A stretch of DNA of 64,000 nucleotides from Calliphora vicina (taxonomy: Eukaryota; Arthropoda; Insecta; Diptera; Calliphoridae): NCBI RefSeq assembly GCF_958450345.1, contig NC_088783.1, positions 23,563,701 to 23,627,700 on the forward strand, in the 5' to 3' direction. Positions 52,790 to 64,000 of this stretch are shown here, in pieces (the first letter of the stretch is position 1; the number at the start of each line of letters is the position of its first letter). The notes beneath the pieces are model-generated. The model did not search any database. It was not told the DNA's origin and saw only the letters and a list, made by a program, of their open reading frames with translations. The position numbers and the translations under genes were made by a program.

Positions 52790-53775
52790 TTTTTTTTTTT
52801 TGTGAAAAAAAAAATCGGGTTAAAAAATATTTTTTCCGATTTTGACCCATTGGTCCAACTTACTATGGTCTTATATACGTCGTTGCAAAGGTCTTTGAAA
52901 TATCTATCATTAGTTATCACTATTGTCTATATTAATGACTTGAGTAATCCAGATATACAGTGGTGGCCAGCTATTTAAGACAAATACTTGAATTTTTTTC
53001 ATCAACTGAATTTTAAGTGCGATAGAGCCAAAACAAAAGGACCTAAGGGTATGAAATTTATTATTAGTATTTCTAGTTTCTCAAAAATGTTTGGAAAATT
53101 CGGTACAACATATAAGGACAAAGATATGTGGAAATACGTTGACCCACCTCAGCGAACATCTGTTGTTAATAACATGATATGAACGAAACTTATGGTTCTA
53201 CAAATACGAAATTTGGTCCGAATATTTTATAATAATAAAAATATAATGATGTAAGTGTTAGAAAATATATTTATTTAAAAAAAGTTTGGTCAAGTTGTAG
53301 AAAAATCTTTTGTGTTCGTGGTGAATACGTATGAAATTGACACAGTTGAATAAAACACACTTGTGTGTTAAAACAGTCCTCATGCACACATATTGGTGGA
53401 AATATTTGAAAAAATAATTGACAATCACATGGAATTTAGAAAATAATTTTCGTCTTAATTACCTGGCCACCACTGTAGGTCAAAAATCGAGGTTGTCCTG
53501 GTTTTTTCCTCATATCTCAGCCATTTGTGGACCGATTTTGCAGATTTTAAATAGGAAACTTCTCGAAAGCATGTCTGAAAGAATTATTGAAGATTTGGAT
53601 CCCGAAGATATCTGGGGTCTTCGAAAAATTTAATTCAACAGACAGACGGACATGGCTTAATCGACTCCGCTATCTATAATGATCCAGAATATATACTTTA
53701 TAGAGTCGGAAAATTATATTGTGGAAATTACAAATGGAATGACAAACTTCTCACGAATGTGAAGGGTATACAACC
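52790..53775 (+). repeat. Dispersed repeat family 2, split by a Tc1-type MITE
   Basis: The halves 52790-52957 and 53476-53775 together match 63035-63511. Phrases include GATTTTGACCCATTG, ATTGTCTATATTAATGACTT, GGTCAAAAATCGAGGTTG(T/C)C and GTGAAGGGTATA. The middle is a younger insertion. Confidence 0.75.
52958..53475. mobile_element. Tc1-type MITE with TA target
   Basis: 518 bp with TA on both sides (52956-52957 and 53476-53477). Ends CAGTGGTGGCCAG are perfectly inverted for 13 bases and stay similar for about 28. The first eight bases equal the end of the Tc1 element at 17979, so that family may have mobilised it. Short frames inside match no transposase. Confidence 0.88.
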
Positions 53776-56639
53776 GAAAATTTGGAAAGTTTTCGGAAAC
53801 ATCTGATGAGATATGTAATGAAAAACCCTCATGAAATTTACATTATTAATAAATAAATAACTGTAAAATATTTCAATGCCTGTATAGCAACAGATGACTC
53901 TCTTCATTCAATATATTTCAAACCTAAAATTACATTGAAATTTCTACCAGTATTACAAAATGAAACAAATTGCAAAATTACAAATCCCCCCAAAACAAAA
54001 CTGCAGAATACTGATCTAAGCAGCAGGGAGGGTTTCAATTGAAATATTTTGTGGTTTCTTTTCGAAACTTGTTTTAAATGTTTATGACACACACCATGAT
54101 GATGAGTTTTTTTTGCAAACTTTCTTTTTAAAACTAATGGATGGATGACTTAAAATGCCTTGAATATGATTAAAAGCCAAATGTGTATCTGTAAGTAAGA
54201 AAAAATACTACATGTGCAAATGTAGATATCATGTGCAGTTTGTGATGCATTGGCCTGTGTTGAGCGAGCGTGTATTACAAAGAATGTGTGTAGTATGAAT
54301 AATTAGCTATTTGATATTTTTGGAGTGTAATATATGTTTTGTATTTGTGTGTTGTGTTTTTTTTAAATTTTATTTGGCTTTTTATAGTTAAGAAACCATT
54401 TTGGGTTTTGTTATTTTTGTGTTGCTTTTTCCTTATTTTTGTTTGTTTTTGGCAATGATCGTACATACTTTTTTTGGGACTGCTTATTTTGTTGTTTTTT
54501 TGTCTGTTTTGGTAAATATAATTCAAAGACCCCTTCTACTGCTTCTGCTGTTTTCGTTAATGTTTTTGATGATGTTGATTTTGTGTTGTTTTTTTTGCAA
54601 GTTTCTTCCTTATAATTTTCTTTTTTTTATTTCTCTCTACTCACCAGAGGCCCATTTGATAATGTGCAGCTAAAGCTCTACAAATATAGAACTAACCACA
54701 CTGAGCAACATTTGTTTATGGGTTACTGATCTTGTTATAATATGTTTTCAATGAAAGAAAATTGAATATTTAAGAAACATTCGTATGGTTCGAAGGACCA
54801 TTACAAGAATGTTGAACCGGATGAAACAAATTCAGCATAATTTTCGTTGAGCAATCGGTGTGCTTCAGCGGCACAAAAACAGCGTTCAAAAGATACTATA
54901 TCTATTGTAAACTTGCTTATAATTTAATTATAAGCAATTTTACTACAGATGATCAAACAATTAAAAAAAATTAAAGGTAAACTGGTCTTGCATTACAATT
55001 TTTTTACTGGTTTTTTCTAAAACCAGTAATTGATTTCTTGCATATTTACTTTGGATTCGTGATTGATTACTTCAATGTAGGTTGAATTAAAAATTCTATA
55101 GACAATGAACGGTCAGATTTTGACTATTATATCAAGTGTCACAATAAACCCAATCGGACCCTCAAAATTCTGTAAAAAAGTACTAATATTGTAATAAAAA
55201 CTGCTAAGAATCCTGATTTTGTCTTAACGGACAAGTTTTAAATAGTTTTGCCCTTCAAAAAGCTTAGAATCACTGAACAATTTCCACCAACTTGCTTAAC
55301 CCTTATGTTAATGCTGCACAGTGTTCTTTACGTTCTCGCCCGATGCATATAATCTTGAAATTTTTGTGTGCAATTTATATAAATATTTTTATTTTCGGGT
55401 TCGCTGCTGCATGTTGATGTATTTTATTTTGTTGTTGTTTTTGTTATTTTACAGCTTTGTTCTAAAAAACCAGAAGATCTTTTGTAGAAAATTTACACAT
55501 ACAAAAAAACACAACAATAAGAAAGAAAACAAACCGCTTTAGCAGTTCATTATTATTTTTATTTTTTTTGGAGAGGGCAGGGCAGGCCTTGTCTCTTAAG
55601 GGGGGAAAGTATATATTTGAGCAAGTTTACTTTTTACACACATTTACGTGCTGCATGAGTGTTTGTGTGATTTTTAGCAAAATATATTTGTTTTTTGTTT
55701 CATTATTTATTAAGTTTGTTGTTTTTTTGCTTTTTTTGTTGCTGTGGGGCCATTGACCGTAAGTGTTGCTGAAAATAAAACATTTTAATCTCTATAACCA
55801 AAATATAAAATGAATTACAAAATTCATACTCATATGTACTGTTCACAAATATGTATGTTTGAATTTATGCCTTTCTTTAAGACATGTGGCTCAGATTATT
55901 AAACTTTAGTTATTAATTTACCAACAAAACAAAAAACATCTACTTAAATTCTACTTGTTTTTTAGATACGAAATTGTTATTGAAATTTATCATTCTTTTG
56001 TTATTAAAAGAATCTAAAAATAAAGTTGAGTTTAATTTATTATAATGTGTGAAGAAGTGGCACTTGCGTTTTGCAGAATCTTTACACAGTTATTCTCAAT
56101 AATATTAAACATAGCAAGAGGGATAATTGTATCTATTTTTTCAAAATTTATTATATAGACCCCCGACTTGCTAAATAGTGTAGAAAACGTAGACAATTTA
56201 TCTAAGAATATGTTTAGTTAAAAGAAGACATAGCGCCTTTTCCTCGATCTCGAATTAAAAGCAAAGATAACGAAATTTAATCTCACGAAGTCAACAGAAA
56301 TTAGAATCCTCTTTATCGAAATATATCGAATGAATTTACATACATATGTATGTATATTAGTTTGAAGTATAGAAATTAGACAATATTTTTATGAAAACGT
56401 TTACTGAAGGATACAAAAATATTCGACAAGGCATCGGACCTTGCCCATTCCAAATTTGATAAAACTTGGTACACAAAATTTTATATACATAATTTAAAAT
56501 AAATCGCTAAAATTCAATTTTTACAACATTGGTCTCATAGTAATGCTTATGTACCCAAGTTTCAAAATATTTTTCTAAAAATACTTTTCGTGAGAACACA
56601 AAAATGATATCTTCTCACTTATTTATAGAATATTATAGT
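53776..56639. other. AT-rich, T-rich DNA without supported genes
   Basis: T- and TTG-rich stretches at 54350-54640 and 55420-55745 generate hydrophobic frames (for example 54401-54673) that are composition artefacts. A 21-base palindrome, GCTTATAATTTAATTATAAGC, lies near 54914. A weak family 1 resemblance appears near 56450-56560. Confidence 0.45.
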
Positions 56640-57610
56640 GTAAACAACGAAGTTTTGCTTTACTTTTTTAATTCGAAAAAAGTGCCGGATAAGCACACCG
56701 ATTGCTCACCAAAGCTTCTGGTTAATGTGTTCTATCGATTACAACTTGCGAGAAATGGTTTGTGCCGCTCAGAAGTGTTGATTTTGACACGGAAGACAAA
56801 GATCGCGCAGGCCAGCCAAACAAATTTGAAGACCAAGAATTGGAGGCATTACATCATGAATATTGTAGTCAAACTCAACAAGAGCTGCAAAATAATTGGG
56901 AGCTACTCAAACTGTAATTTCAAAATGAGCAGCAGGATTCAACCAAAAGTAGGAAAATTCTCTACCATACGAAGCCGATAGACCTTAAAAGGCGATTTTG
57001 CATGTCCGAAATGCTGCTTTAACGCTATAAAAGAAAATCATTTTTGCATCGTATCATAACTTGCGATGAAAAATGAATCCATTACATTAACCCGGAGCGT
57101 AAGAGATCGTATGTCAAGCCAGGCCAACCAGCAGAATTGACACCAGAGCCAAATATCCATGCCGCTAAGGTAATTATTTGTCTTTGGTGGGAGCAAAATG
57201 GTCCTATCTATTATGAGCTGCTGATATCTGACCATACCATCACAGAGAATCTGTACCGACTGCAACTGATTCGTTTGAAACGATCATTGGCCGAAAAACG
57301 TCCTTAATATGCGGAAAGACTTGAAACCGTAATATTCCATCATGTAAACGCATGTTACAATACCTGTTAAAAAGTATTTAGAATGAAGTGGTTGGGCAGA
57401 CCTTGTCCCTTCCCAATACAATTTGTTTCGATCGATGCATAACGCTCTCTCTGGGTTACGCTTCACTTTGGATCAGAGTATCCGATATTTGCTTGATTCG
57501 TTCTTGGCCTAAAAAGATGAGCAGTTATTTTGGCTCGGGATCCATATGTCGGCAGAAAGATGGGAAAAGTTCATAACTATCAATAAATTTATGTTGTACA
57601 AATATGAAAA
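56640..57610 (+). pseudogene. Mariner transposase pseudogene C
   Basis: It begins EVLLYFFNSKK (N-terminal region). KFEDQELEALHHEYCSQTQQ-like text follows in another frame. At about 57055 CDEK is followed by TGA and IHYINPERK, the first catalytic Asp block with Trp lost. VKPGQPAE and YYELL follow, and the tail ends near 57610. Several frameshifts make it inactive. It is colinear with pseudogenes A and B. Confidence 0.82.
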
Positions 57611-58124
57611 AAAACGTATTTTTAATAACGTTTTTCTTTATAACTCCTGCACTAATCGAGTGTCCATCGAAATTTTTTTCACAAATATAGTAGAGAGTTT
57701 AAGTGAACTCATACCATTTTCATTTTGAACTTTTAACACTGCGATCTTTGATATTTTTTACATTGAAATATATACTCTGAAAATTGACCTTTAACCTTTT
57801 GAAAGTAAACAATTTTATTCACACCATTTTAAGGACAATATCTTTCCCTTTAAAATGGAATCAAAAATTATGTTGGACTTTGAGTAACTTCGAAGTTATG
57901 GGCAATTTTTCAATTTTAAATCGCGATATTTTACATCGGAATGAGTTTCCATTGAAAAGGTAACTGATATGAGAAACATATTGGATATATTATGTATGTG
58001 GTAAATTTCATTAAAATCGGAGATGGTAAATCCGACTGCTGTCCGCTTTGACATGGATTTTTCCAAATTTTTCAAAATAAAAACTAAAAAATTTGAAATA
58101 TCCTTCATTAAGTCATACACTCAA
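56640..58124 (+). mobile_element. Mariner element C with a 3' insertion
   Basis: The right end (complement TTGAGTGTATGACTTAATGA) matches that of mariner A and is followed by TA at 58125-58126. The left end is not recognisable. The 3' non-coding region holds about 460 bp of extra sequence, roughly 57620-58080, absent from elements A and B. That extra DNA has no recognised family. Confidence 0.75.
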
Positions 58125-58126
58125 TA

Positions 58127-59554
58127 CATCCTTAGAATCACATTTCCAATGTTTATCATGTAAATGAATATTTTTAAATATATCCCTAAATTTAACCTTG
58201 AGAATTACAATGTCTCATTCTGAATTTTATATACATATATTTCTAATAGTGCAATGGCTAATATTTAGGTAAAATCGTTGAATAATGGAAGACTTTTTTT
58301 GAGATACAAAAACGTTCCAAAATCAATATCATATGCCTTCACTTAATGGTGAATCAATAGAAATATTTGTTATGAACAAGATTAAGAAATTGTTATATTA
58401 CATGTACAAACGAATATTTCCTTTCTATAATAACCACAATTACATCTCTTTCTCATGAAAAATATTTACAATTATTTTGACTATAAATATAACTTTAAGT
58501 TCTAATAATTTCAATACATGTCATATTTATTTCACCAGCATTTCCGAAAAAGTGTTAATTATTCTCTACCCCCCAATTATTCATGAAATTATTCACAACG
58601 TGTTAATGATCTTGTGTATTTTGTTCTGTGTTCAATTAAACATTAGCAATCGATTAAAAATAATAATTATTTTTGTTTTGTTTATCCATGGAATAATAAT
58701 ATAAAAAAAGCAAATAGCATGTTTATAATTTGCCACCAATATTTATTTATTATTAATAATAATAAAACTTGTTCACCCAAGAACAAAAACCAAGCAAAAC
58801 ATATGTTTCATTTTGTTCTACAAAATGAGTAATTATTTGATTTTTCTGAAAGAAAGAAAGTTGAAAGATCAATGATCTGATGTATACTTAAAATGTCAAA
58901 GTATTAACCTGTAACTACAAAAATTCCAACTAAGAAAAAAATCATTGAATATTAGTATTAAGGTGATGTTAGAACAACCAAAAATTAAATACATATGTAT
59001 TATAAAGTTGTGTGTCATGATCGTGTGTTTTTTAAATTTGAGGTAGTTGATCAAGTTTTTATTTCGGCCCGTTTGTTGACTGTGTACACATGTCTAATCA
59101 CCCTGTGTTGTGAGCATATTTATTTTAGATTATGAGTGTGTCTGAATAATAATGAGTGTGTGTTTGATTAAGAATGAGTGTCAATAATTTTGTTGTTGTT
59201 ACCTTCGTATACTGCCGTGTAGTATACCATTCATGATCATGATCATTTGGTTGACTAACATCATTATCATCATTCATTCGGGCGTTTAATTTTGTTTTAT
59301 TGTTTGCATTTGAAAATTTTGTAGATTGTATAGAATTGTTGTTGATCGCTTGTGTTAGTTCGTTGTTGAGGTATGTGAGTGTAGGCACGATTTGTTGTTT
59401 TCAACTGAAAAATGATGTCAATTCAAGTTGAGAATAAAATCGTTAAAATGAAGTGAATATTATAATTGTAAGAATACACTCGGTATTCGAGAGGCAATTT
59501 TATTGAAATTTAATATTTTTTGGGTTTTCTATAAACTGTAAAAATGTTTTTGGT
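58127..59554. other. AT-rich DNA, no feature recognised
   Basis: Nothing coding. Some TGTGTG/AATGAGTGT words near 59130-59180 and a CATGATCATGATCATT patch near 59233. Confidence 0.45.
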
Positions 59555-59865
59555 GAAAAAATTCGGGGTTTTGACCCATTGAAATCTAGGTAGTCTTGAG
59601 TTTTTGCTTATATTTCAACCATTTTTAGACCGATTTGCCCGATTTTAAATTTCAACCGAACCAAGACTATACCCAATGTCCTTATGTATCAATCATGTTT
59701 GTAAGTTATTTTGGGGGCTTCGGAAAGTTGATTTCAACAGACGGAACTGGCTATATCAACACCGCTATTTATAACGATCGAGAATATATATATATTATTG
59801 AGTCGCAAACGTAAAATGTAGAAATTACAAGCGGAATGATATATGAACATCAAAGGGTAAAATCT
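59555..59865 (+). repeat. Dispersed repeat family 2 copy
   Basis: Phrases GGTTTTGACCCATTG, CTTATATTTCAACCATTTT, AGTTATTTTGGGGGCTTCGG and TATAACGATCGAGAATATAT match 63035-63511, ending near AAAGGGTAAAA. It is shortened in the middle. Confidence 0.65.
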
Positions 59866-60599
59866 AGTGATACTTGGTAAATTCTGTAATACATCGTATC
59901 AAGTATCAAGATTCTGAAATTTTTTATGAAATAAGAGGCTGCAATGGAATTATTCACAGAAATACTAAACAGACGTAACAACTAAAGCTAAATTAGCATC
60001 ACTCAAGGCTGATAACTTGGGAGATTCTTTACTTTTTTTGTCAGCATTTATTCTCTTTCCATTTTTTATTTATATTAGTATTAGTAGTTGTTTTCTTATT
60101 TGTGTTCTGGGGCTGTTGCATTCAAAAATTGCTCAATTCTTGTCGTTAAAGGTCAATGACTGCCAAAATTTTGTGCAATATCTATGTATGAGTATGAATT
60201 TCTAAATGAACTGACTGTTGTTGATATTTTGCAAGCAACAACAGATAAATAACAAAAAAATTGCAAACAAACTTAAATATAATCAGGGATGGAAAATAGA
60301 TTTTTGAATTTTGTATCAACTATATATGTAAATGAAATGAATCTTGTATTCCCACCATCAATGTGTGACAATAAAATATTTGGACCGAATTAAAATATGG
60401 ACCGGTTCATATAAAACTTGTTTATGTCCAATTACTTCGATTTTAGTTAATATAATACATTAAATAAAGTTCAATTCGTTCACTGAGCCTTTTTACCGTA
60501 CCTTACAGTATAGTTTCAGAGTACTTAGATCTAATTTGTGCAAAATTGCATCAGGATAGACGCACAATAAACATATTTATGACTGCTCAAACAGTATTC
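59866..60599. other. AT-rich DNA, no feature recognised
   Basis: One 62-codon hydrophobic frame at 60017-60205 reflects T-rich composition. Nothing else is recognised. Confidence 0.4.
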
Positions 60600-60990
60600 C
60601 GGGGAGACATTTGTATGGGGGTTAGGTGTAATCATGTCCTGATTTTGCCCATTTTCAATACCAAACAAACCTTACCATCATAGAGTATTTGTATTTCGTC
60701 ATAGCTAGATCGTCTTAGAATTTCATAAGGACCCACAGTATACATACATATCGATGGCTTAATACAAAAAGGCTCTAACTCGTGTTTTTTTAAGTCGATA
60801 TTTTGTTGGTTAATTATGATATATAATCGGACCATTTATCGAAATAAACAAAAATCTGGACTTACAAAAAAAACACGAGTTAGGGTCTTTTTATATTAAG
60901 CCATCGATATATACTATTGTAAGTCTGAGATGAATATTTCGATGTGTTACGAACGGAATGACAAAATCAATCCATCTTTTTTGATGGTGG
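60600..60990. repeat. Dispersed repeat family 3 carrying a 46-bp-arm hairpin
   Basis: Family 3 phrases (GCCCATTTTCAATACCAAAC, ATAGCTAGATCGTCTTAGAA, GGATATAAAAA) flank a hairpin at 60749-60909. Its arms, cores TATCGATGGCTTAATA and CTAACTCGTGTTTTTTT with their complements, pair with about five mismatches around a 66-base loop. The hairpin is absent from the copy at 34060-34395, so it is probably an inserted MITE. Confidence 0.6.
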
Positions 60991-63034
60991 ATATAAAAAA
61001 GTTACTGATGCCATATCAATAATAAATTGAACTGTTTTAAAATTGTACCAAATGACTCGTGGTAGTATCACGGTACCAACTGAATCAAAAATATACAAAT
61101 AAAGTACTATTGTACCATATTTGCCATCCCTGATGAATACCTAAACAAATATACTTCTAAATGATCAGGGAGGGAATTGTTAAAAATGTTAGGAGGGTCT
61201 CTTGAAACCAAAATATTCATATAGAACATTAAACACAAATTACTCTTAAAATTTGCTAAATAAATTCAAATTTCTACTCAAACACATCAAGAGAGAAAGA
61301 TAATTTGAGAGCATATGTGTATGGATATATCTCTAATACTTAATTAAGCAAGCGGTTATATTGAAATTTCTGTTTTCAAATCATTTTGTTGTATGTATTA
61401 TTTTTCTAACCATATTTTAATTGTGTGTGTTAGTATGTAAATACTACGTACTTGCATACAAAAACAAAACAAAAATAATCTGTAACTCTAGGGTTTAATG
61501 GACTGCATACACGTTTTCGAATAAACAACCACAAAATAACACCTACACGCGCTTATCCAAATACTAATAGACCTAATGGCGATCTTTTGCAAAACAACAA
61601 ACAAAACATTATCGCCATTATTTTGCGCGTTTGATTTTTTATACTAAATTTTAGTAGTAGTGTGTAATTTTATAGAAATTCTTATAGAAATGACCTCATG
61701 CTTAATTTTCCAAAAACAAACCACACATTTCTGCAGCAACAAATGTAAAAACTCCCAGCCCATTGTCTATTTTAACCGGATGCAAGGTTCAGTGCTATTT
61801 GTCTTCTTGTTTTTTTGTTTGAAGTTCTGCATTTAGTTGGACTTTTTTTGGGTTTGTTGGTGTTTAGTCAACCCATTGCCAAAAAAAATGCAAAAACCAG
61901 TTAAAATTATTTATAAATTACAGTCTTTATGATTTCCTTCCTTAGTTTGTTGTTGGTAATTTTATGTTGAGAGTTTTTGTTTAAATGCTGATTTTCAGTG
62001 CTTTGAAATATTAAGTAATTTTAGTGAATAATTTAAAAATATGTTTGATTGCAAATAGAGTCATAAATTTAGGATCAGGAATTGTAACAACTATGAGATT
62101 AATTGTAGTACTAACGATCCTCTTCTACAGAGCAAATAATGTCGTTCTGACATAATCGTTCATTCTGTAAATTTAAACATCACGTCAGGGACATGTCTGG
62201 CAGTACCTTCGAGAGTATGAGGAAAACATAAAGAGATCGCCCACCACATATAGCAACATTCATAGAGATGTAAACAATTCCGCGGTTACAATATTCCGCA
62301 CTGATGGTGTACTTGTTGGCAACCCAACACCTACAGCAAAGGCTTAATGGGTTTTTGTGCCACACAGACCGTGACGCCCCCAATTTTAGCTCTGAAACAC
62401 AGCCTAAAAATGTAACTTACTCCTTACTTCTGCTATAATAATTTCTCGGAATTTGCCAAAATGTCGAACCTTCAGAACAACTTCCAAAACAATTCAAGTC
62501 GGAGATACATTTAGTTGAGAACACACTTAGCTTATATGAAATGGGGGAAATGTGCCAAATAAAATATGAAAAATGGAGGAAATTTTCATTAAAACCAGGG
62601 AAGTCTTGGCAGATATGAATGTGCATTCATACGCAGATATGAATTGCGTATATTCTATCGTTAGTATGATACTGTTTCAAAAAATTGACTTGACTATCCG
62701 TTATAAAAATAAACTCCTATATAACTTCCTATACAACATTGAAAGGCTTTTGAACTTTTAATGTCTGAAAATTATTGTCAATGTTGCCAAAAGCTTCTTA
62801 ACCTTATTGGCGATCATTATAAAATCATAAACAATTAAGAGAGATATATTCGGCTGTGCCTAATCTTATATACCCTTCACCAAATTATTCTTTAAAATAA
62901 AAATTTTAAATATTTTTAGGTAAACAAAATTTAAAAAAAAAATTTCAATTTTTACATTTATTTTTTAATTAAAATTTTTTTTATTATTATTTTTTTAAAA
63001 TTTTATAACAAACATTTTTTCTTGTTGAATAAAA
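60991..63034. other. AT-rich DNA, no supported gene
   Basis: A block of more balanced composition at about 62180-62480 has a 67-codon minus frame with several cysteines, but no known domain. 62870-63020 is A/T low complexity. Confidence 0.4.
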
Positions 63035-63511
63035 ATTTGTGGCTAAAAAATATGTTTCCCAATTTTGACCCATTGTAGGTCCGACATACTTTGCCCTTAT
63101 ATACGCCGTCGCAAGGGTTTTGAAATATCTATTTTTTGATATCCATATTGTCTATATTAATGACTTAGTAATCCAGATATACATAGATAAACAAATAGGT
63201 CAAAAATCGAGGTTGCCATGGTTTTCTCCTTATATTTCAACCATTTTCTCGATTTTAAATGTCAACCGATCCGGGAGAATTCCCGATCCATTGATGTATG
63301 AATCATGTATGTAAGTTATTTGGGGGCTACCGTAAGTTGATTTCATCATACAGACGGACATGGCTATATCGACTCCGCTATCTATAACGATCCAGAATAT
63401 TCATATATATGTATATACTTTGTAGGGTCGCAAATGAAAAATGTAGAAATTACAAACGGAATGACAAACTTATATATACCCTTGCCACTCATGGTGAAGG
63501 GTATAAAAACA
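63035..63511 (+). repeat. Dispersed repeat family 2, best-preserved copy
   Basis: It starts near GGCTAAAAAATATGTTTCCC and runs through GTCTATATTAATGACTTAGT, GACGGACATGGCTATATCGA, then CTATCTATAACGATCCAGAA, to GGTGAAGGGTATAAAAA. Other copies lie at 24411-24745 (reverse), 52790-53775 and 59555-59865. It has no reading frame. I do not recognise its class. Confidence 0.7.
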
Positions 63512-64000
63512 TGAAATGAAGTCCAAAAAAAGTCACCAACCTAACAATGGTTGGTTTAGGAATATAAAATCTTGGATCCATCACACCGCACAAAATACTA
63601 AGTACCTAACAATCAAAGAAGAGAAGTTCTGCATTATAATAGATGCGAACTACATAGGTGATGGCGACTGTTTTTGGGTACCCGTCGATTGTAAGATATT
63701 TGGAGTTTTCATTGTTTGCTTTAACCACAGACATTCGAAAGCAAAAAGTACCTACCTATGAAAATTTTGGAAACTTGAATTTATTTCAATTTGTTTTTTT
63801 CCATGGCTTTTTTTCTATTTTAGTTTTTCTTGAAAATATAAATAGAATAAATGACAAACATTTATTTGTTTGCAAATTATAACTTTTTCCAATTGCCTAA
63901 ACATTCATATGTATGTATTTCCACCATTGGCCGTTAAACAAGTACCCATTTATTTATTTTTAAATTCTTTACTCACACGATACAAAAATGTATTTTTAGA
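63512..64000. other. Unassigned right edge
   Basis: Short frames at 63516-63882 have no recognised domain. The sequence is cut by the window end, so a partial feature cannot be excluded. Confidence 0.35.

Noticed and set aside
54401..54673. Hydrophobic 90-codon frame resembling membrane segments
   Set aside because: Leu/Phe/Val run arises from T-rich repeats; no start context or homologous motif.
62180..62383. Cysteine-containing 67-codon minus frame in a less AT-rich block
   Set aside because: No zinc-finger spacing or retrotransposon motif could be recognised; left as unassigned.
1..64000. tRNA or rRNA genes
   Set aside because: No cloverleaf with A and B boxes and no conserved rRNA words were noticed by eye; a tRNAscan run would be needed to exclude them formally.

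Overview
The window reads as an AT-rich, repeat-dense stretch of an insect genome, most likely a higher (brachyceran) fly. The inference rests on the mix of mariner, Tc1, piggyBac, hAT and jockey-type elements, the CA/TG and CAA/CAG microsatellites, and dispersed repeats of a kind common in fly intergenic DNA. No host protein-coding gene can be supported. The region looks intergenic or intronic, and the only host-gene hint is a possible 5' non-coding exon near 32195-33066 ending in ATG followed by a splice-donor-like GTAAGT. Nothing suggests bacterial genes, operons, CRISPR or rRNA.

Layout. 1-11600: a small hairpin, an internally deleted piggyBac element (598-1764), a long-inverted-repeat element (3888-5029), a hAT-like element inserted in an older repeat (5553-6549), a 120-bp tandem repeat, a piggyBac-type MITE (10588-10902), a hairpin MITE and a mariner-type C-terminal fragment. 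11600-30200: a mariner N-terminal fragment, a second long-inverted-repeat element, a Tc1 element with a rearranged transposase (17979-19080), non-LTR retrotransposon debris, a possible solo LTR, a terminal-inverted-repeat element packed with 26-bp repeats (25239-26128), several Tc1-like fragments and a striking cluster of about 15 copies of a 14-mer in both orientations (29737-30191). 30200-41700: quiet DNA, four copies of one TA-flanked MITE family and two decayed mariners. 41717-44507: a hAT element with an intact 579-codon transposase. 44800-64000: another mariner fragment, a hAT remnant, a Tc1-like pseudogene, dispersed repeats with a nested Tc1-type MITE, and a third large mariner.

The most interesting locus is the hAT element at 41717-44507. 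It has a perfect 8-bp target duplication and an uninterrupted transposase frame with a zinc finger and recognisable DDE-type residues. Between the transposase stop codon and the right end it also carries an inverted, diverged copy of about 190 codons of its own transposase gene. A read-through transcript would fold into a roughly 0.5-kb double-stranded RNA, so the element may carry its own silencing trigger, reminiscent of Mu killer in maize. That functional reading is inference; the inverted copy itself is visible in the sequence.

Nested insertions give relative ages: a MITE sits inside mariner 40262-41507, a Tc1-type MITE sits inside a dispersed repeat at 52790-53775, a hAT-like element splits a repeat at 5396-6608, and a small hAT-type MITE sits in a palindrome inside the large hAT.
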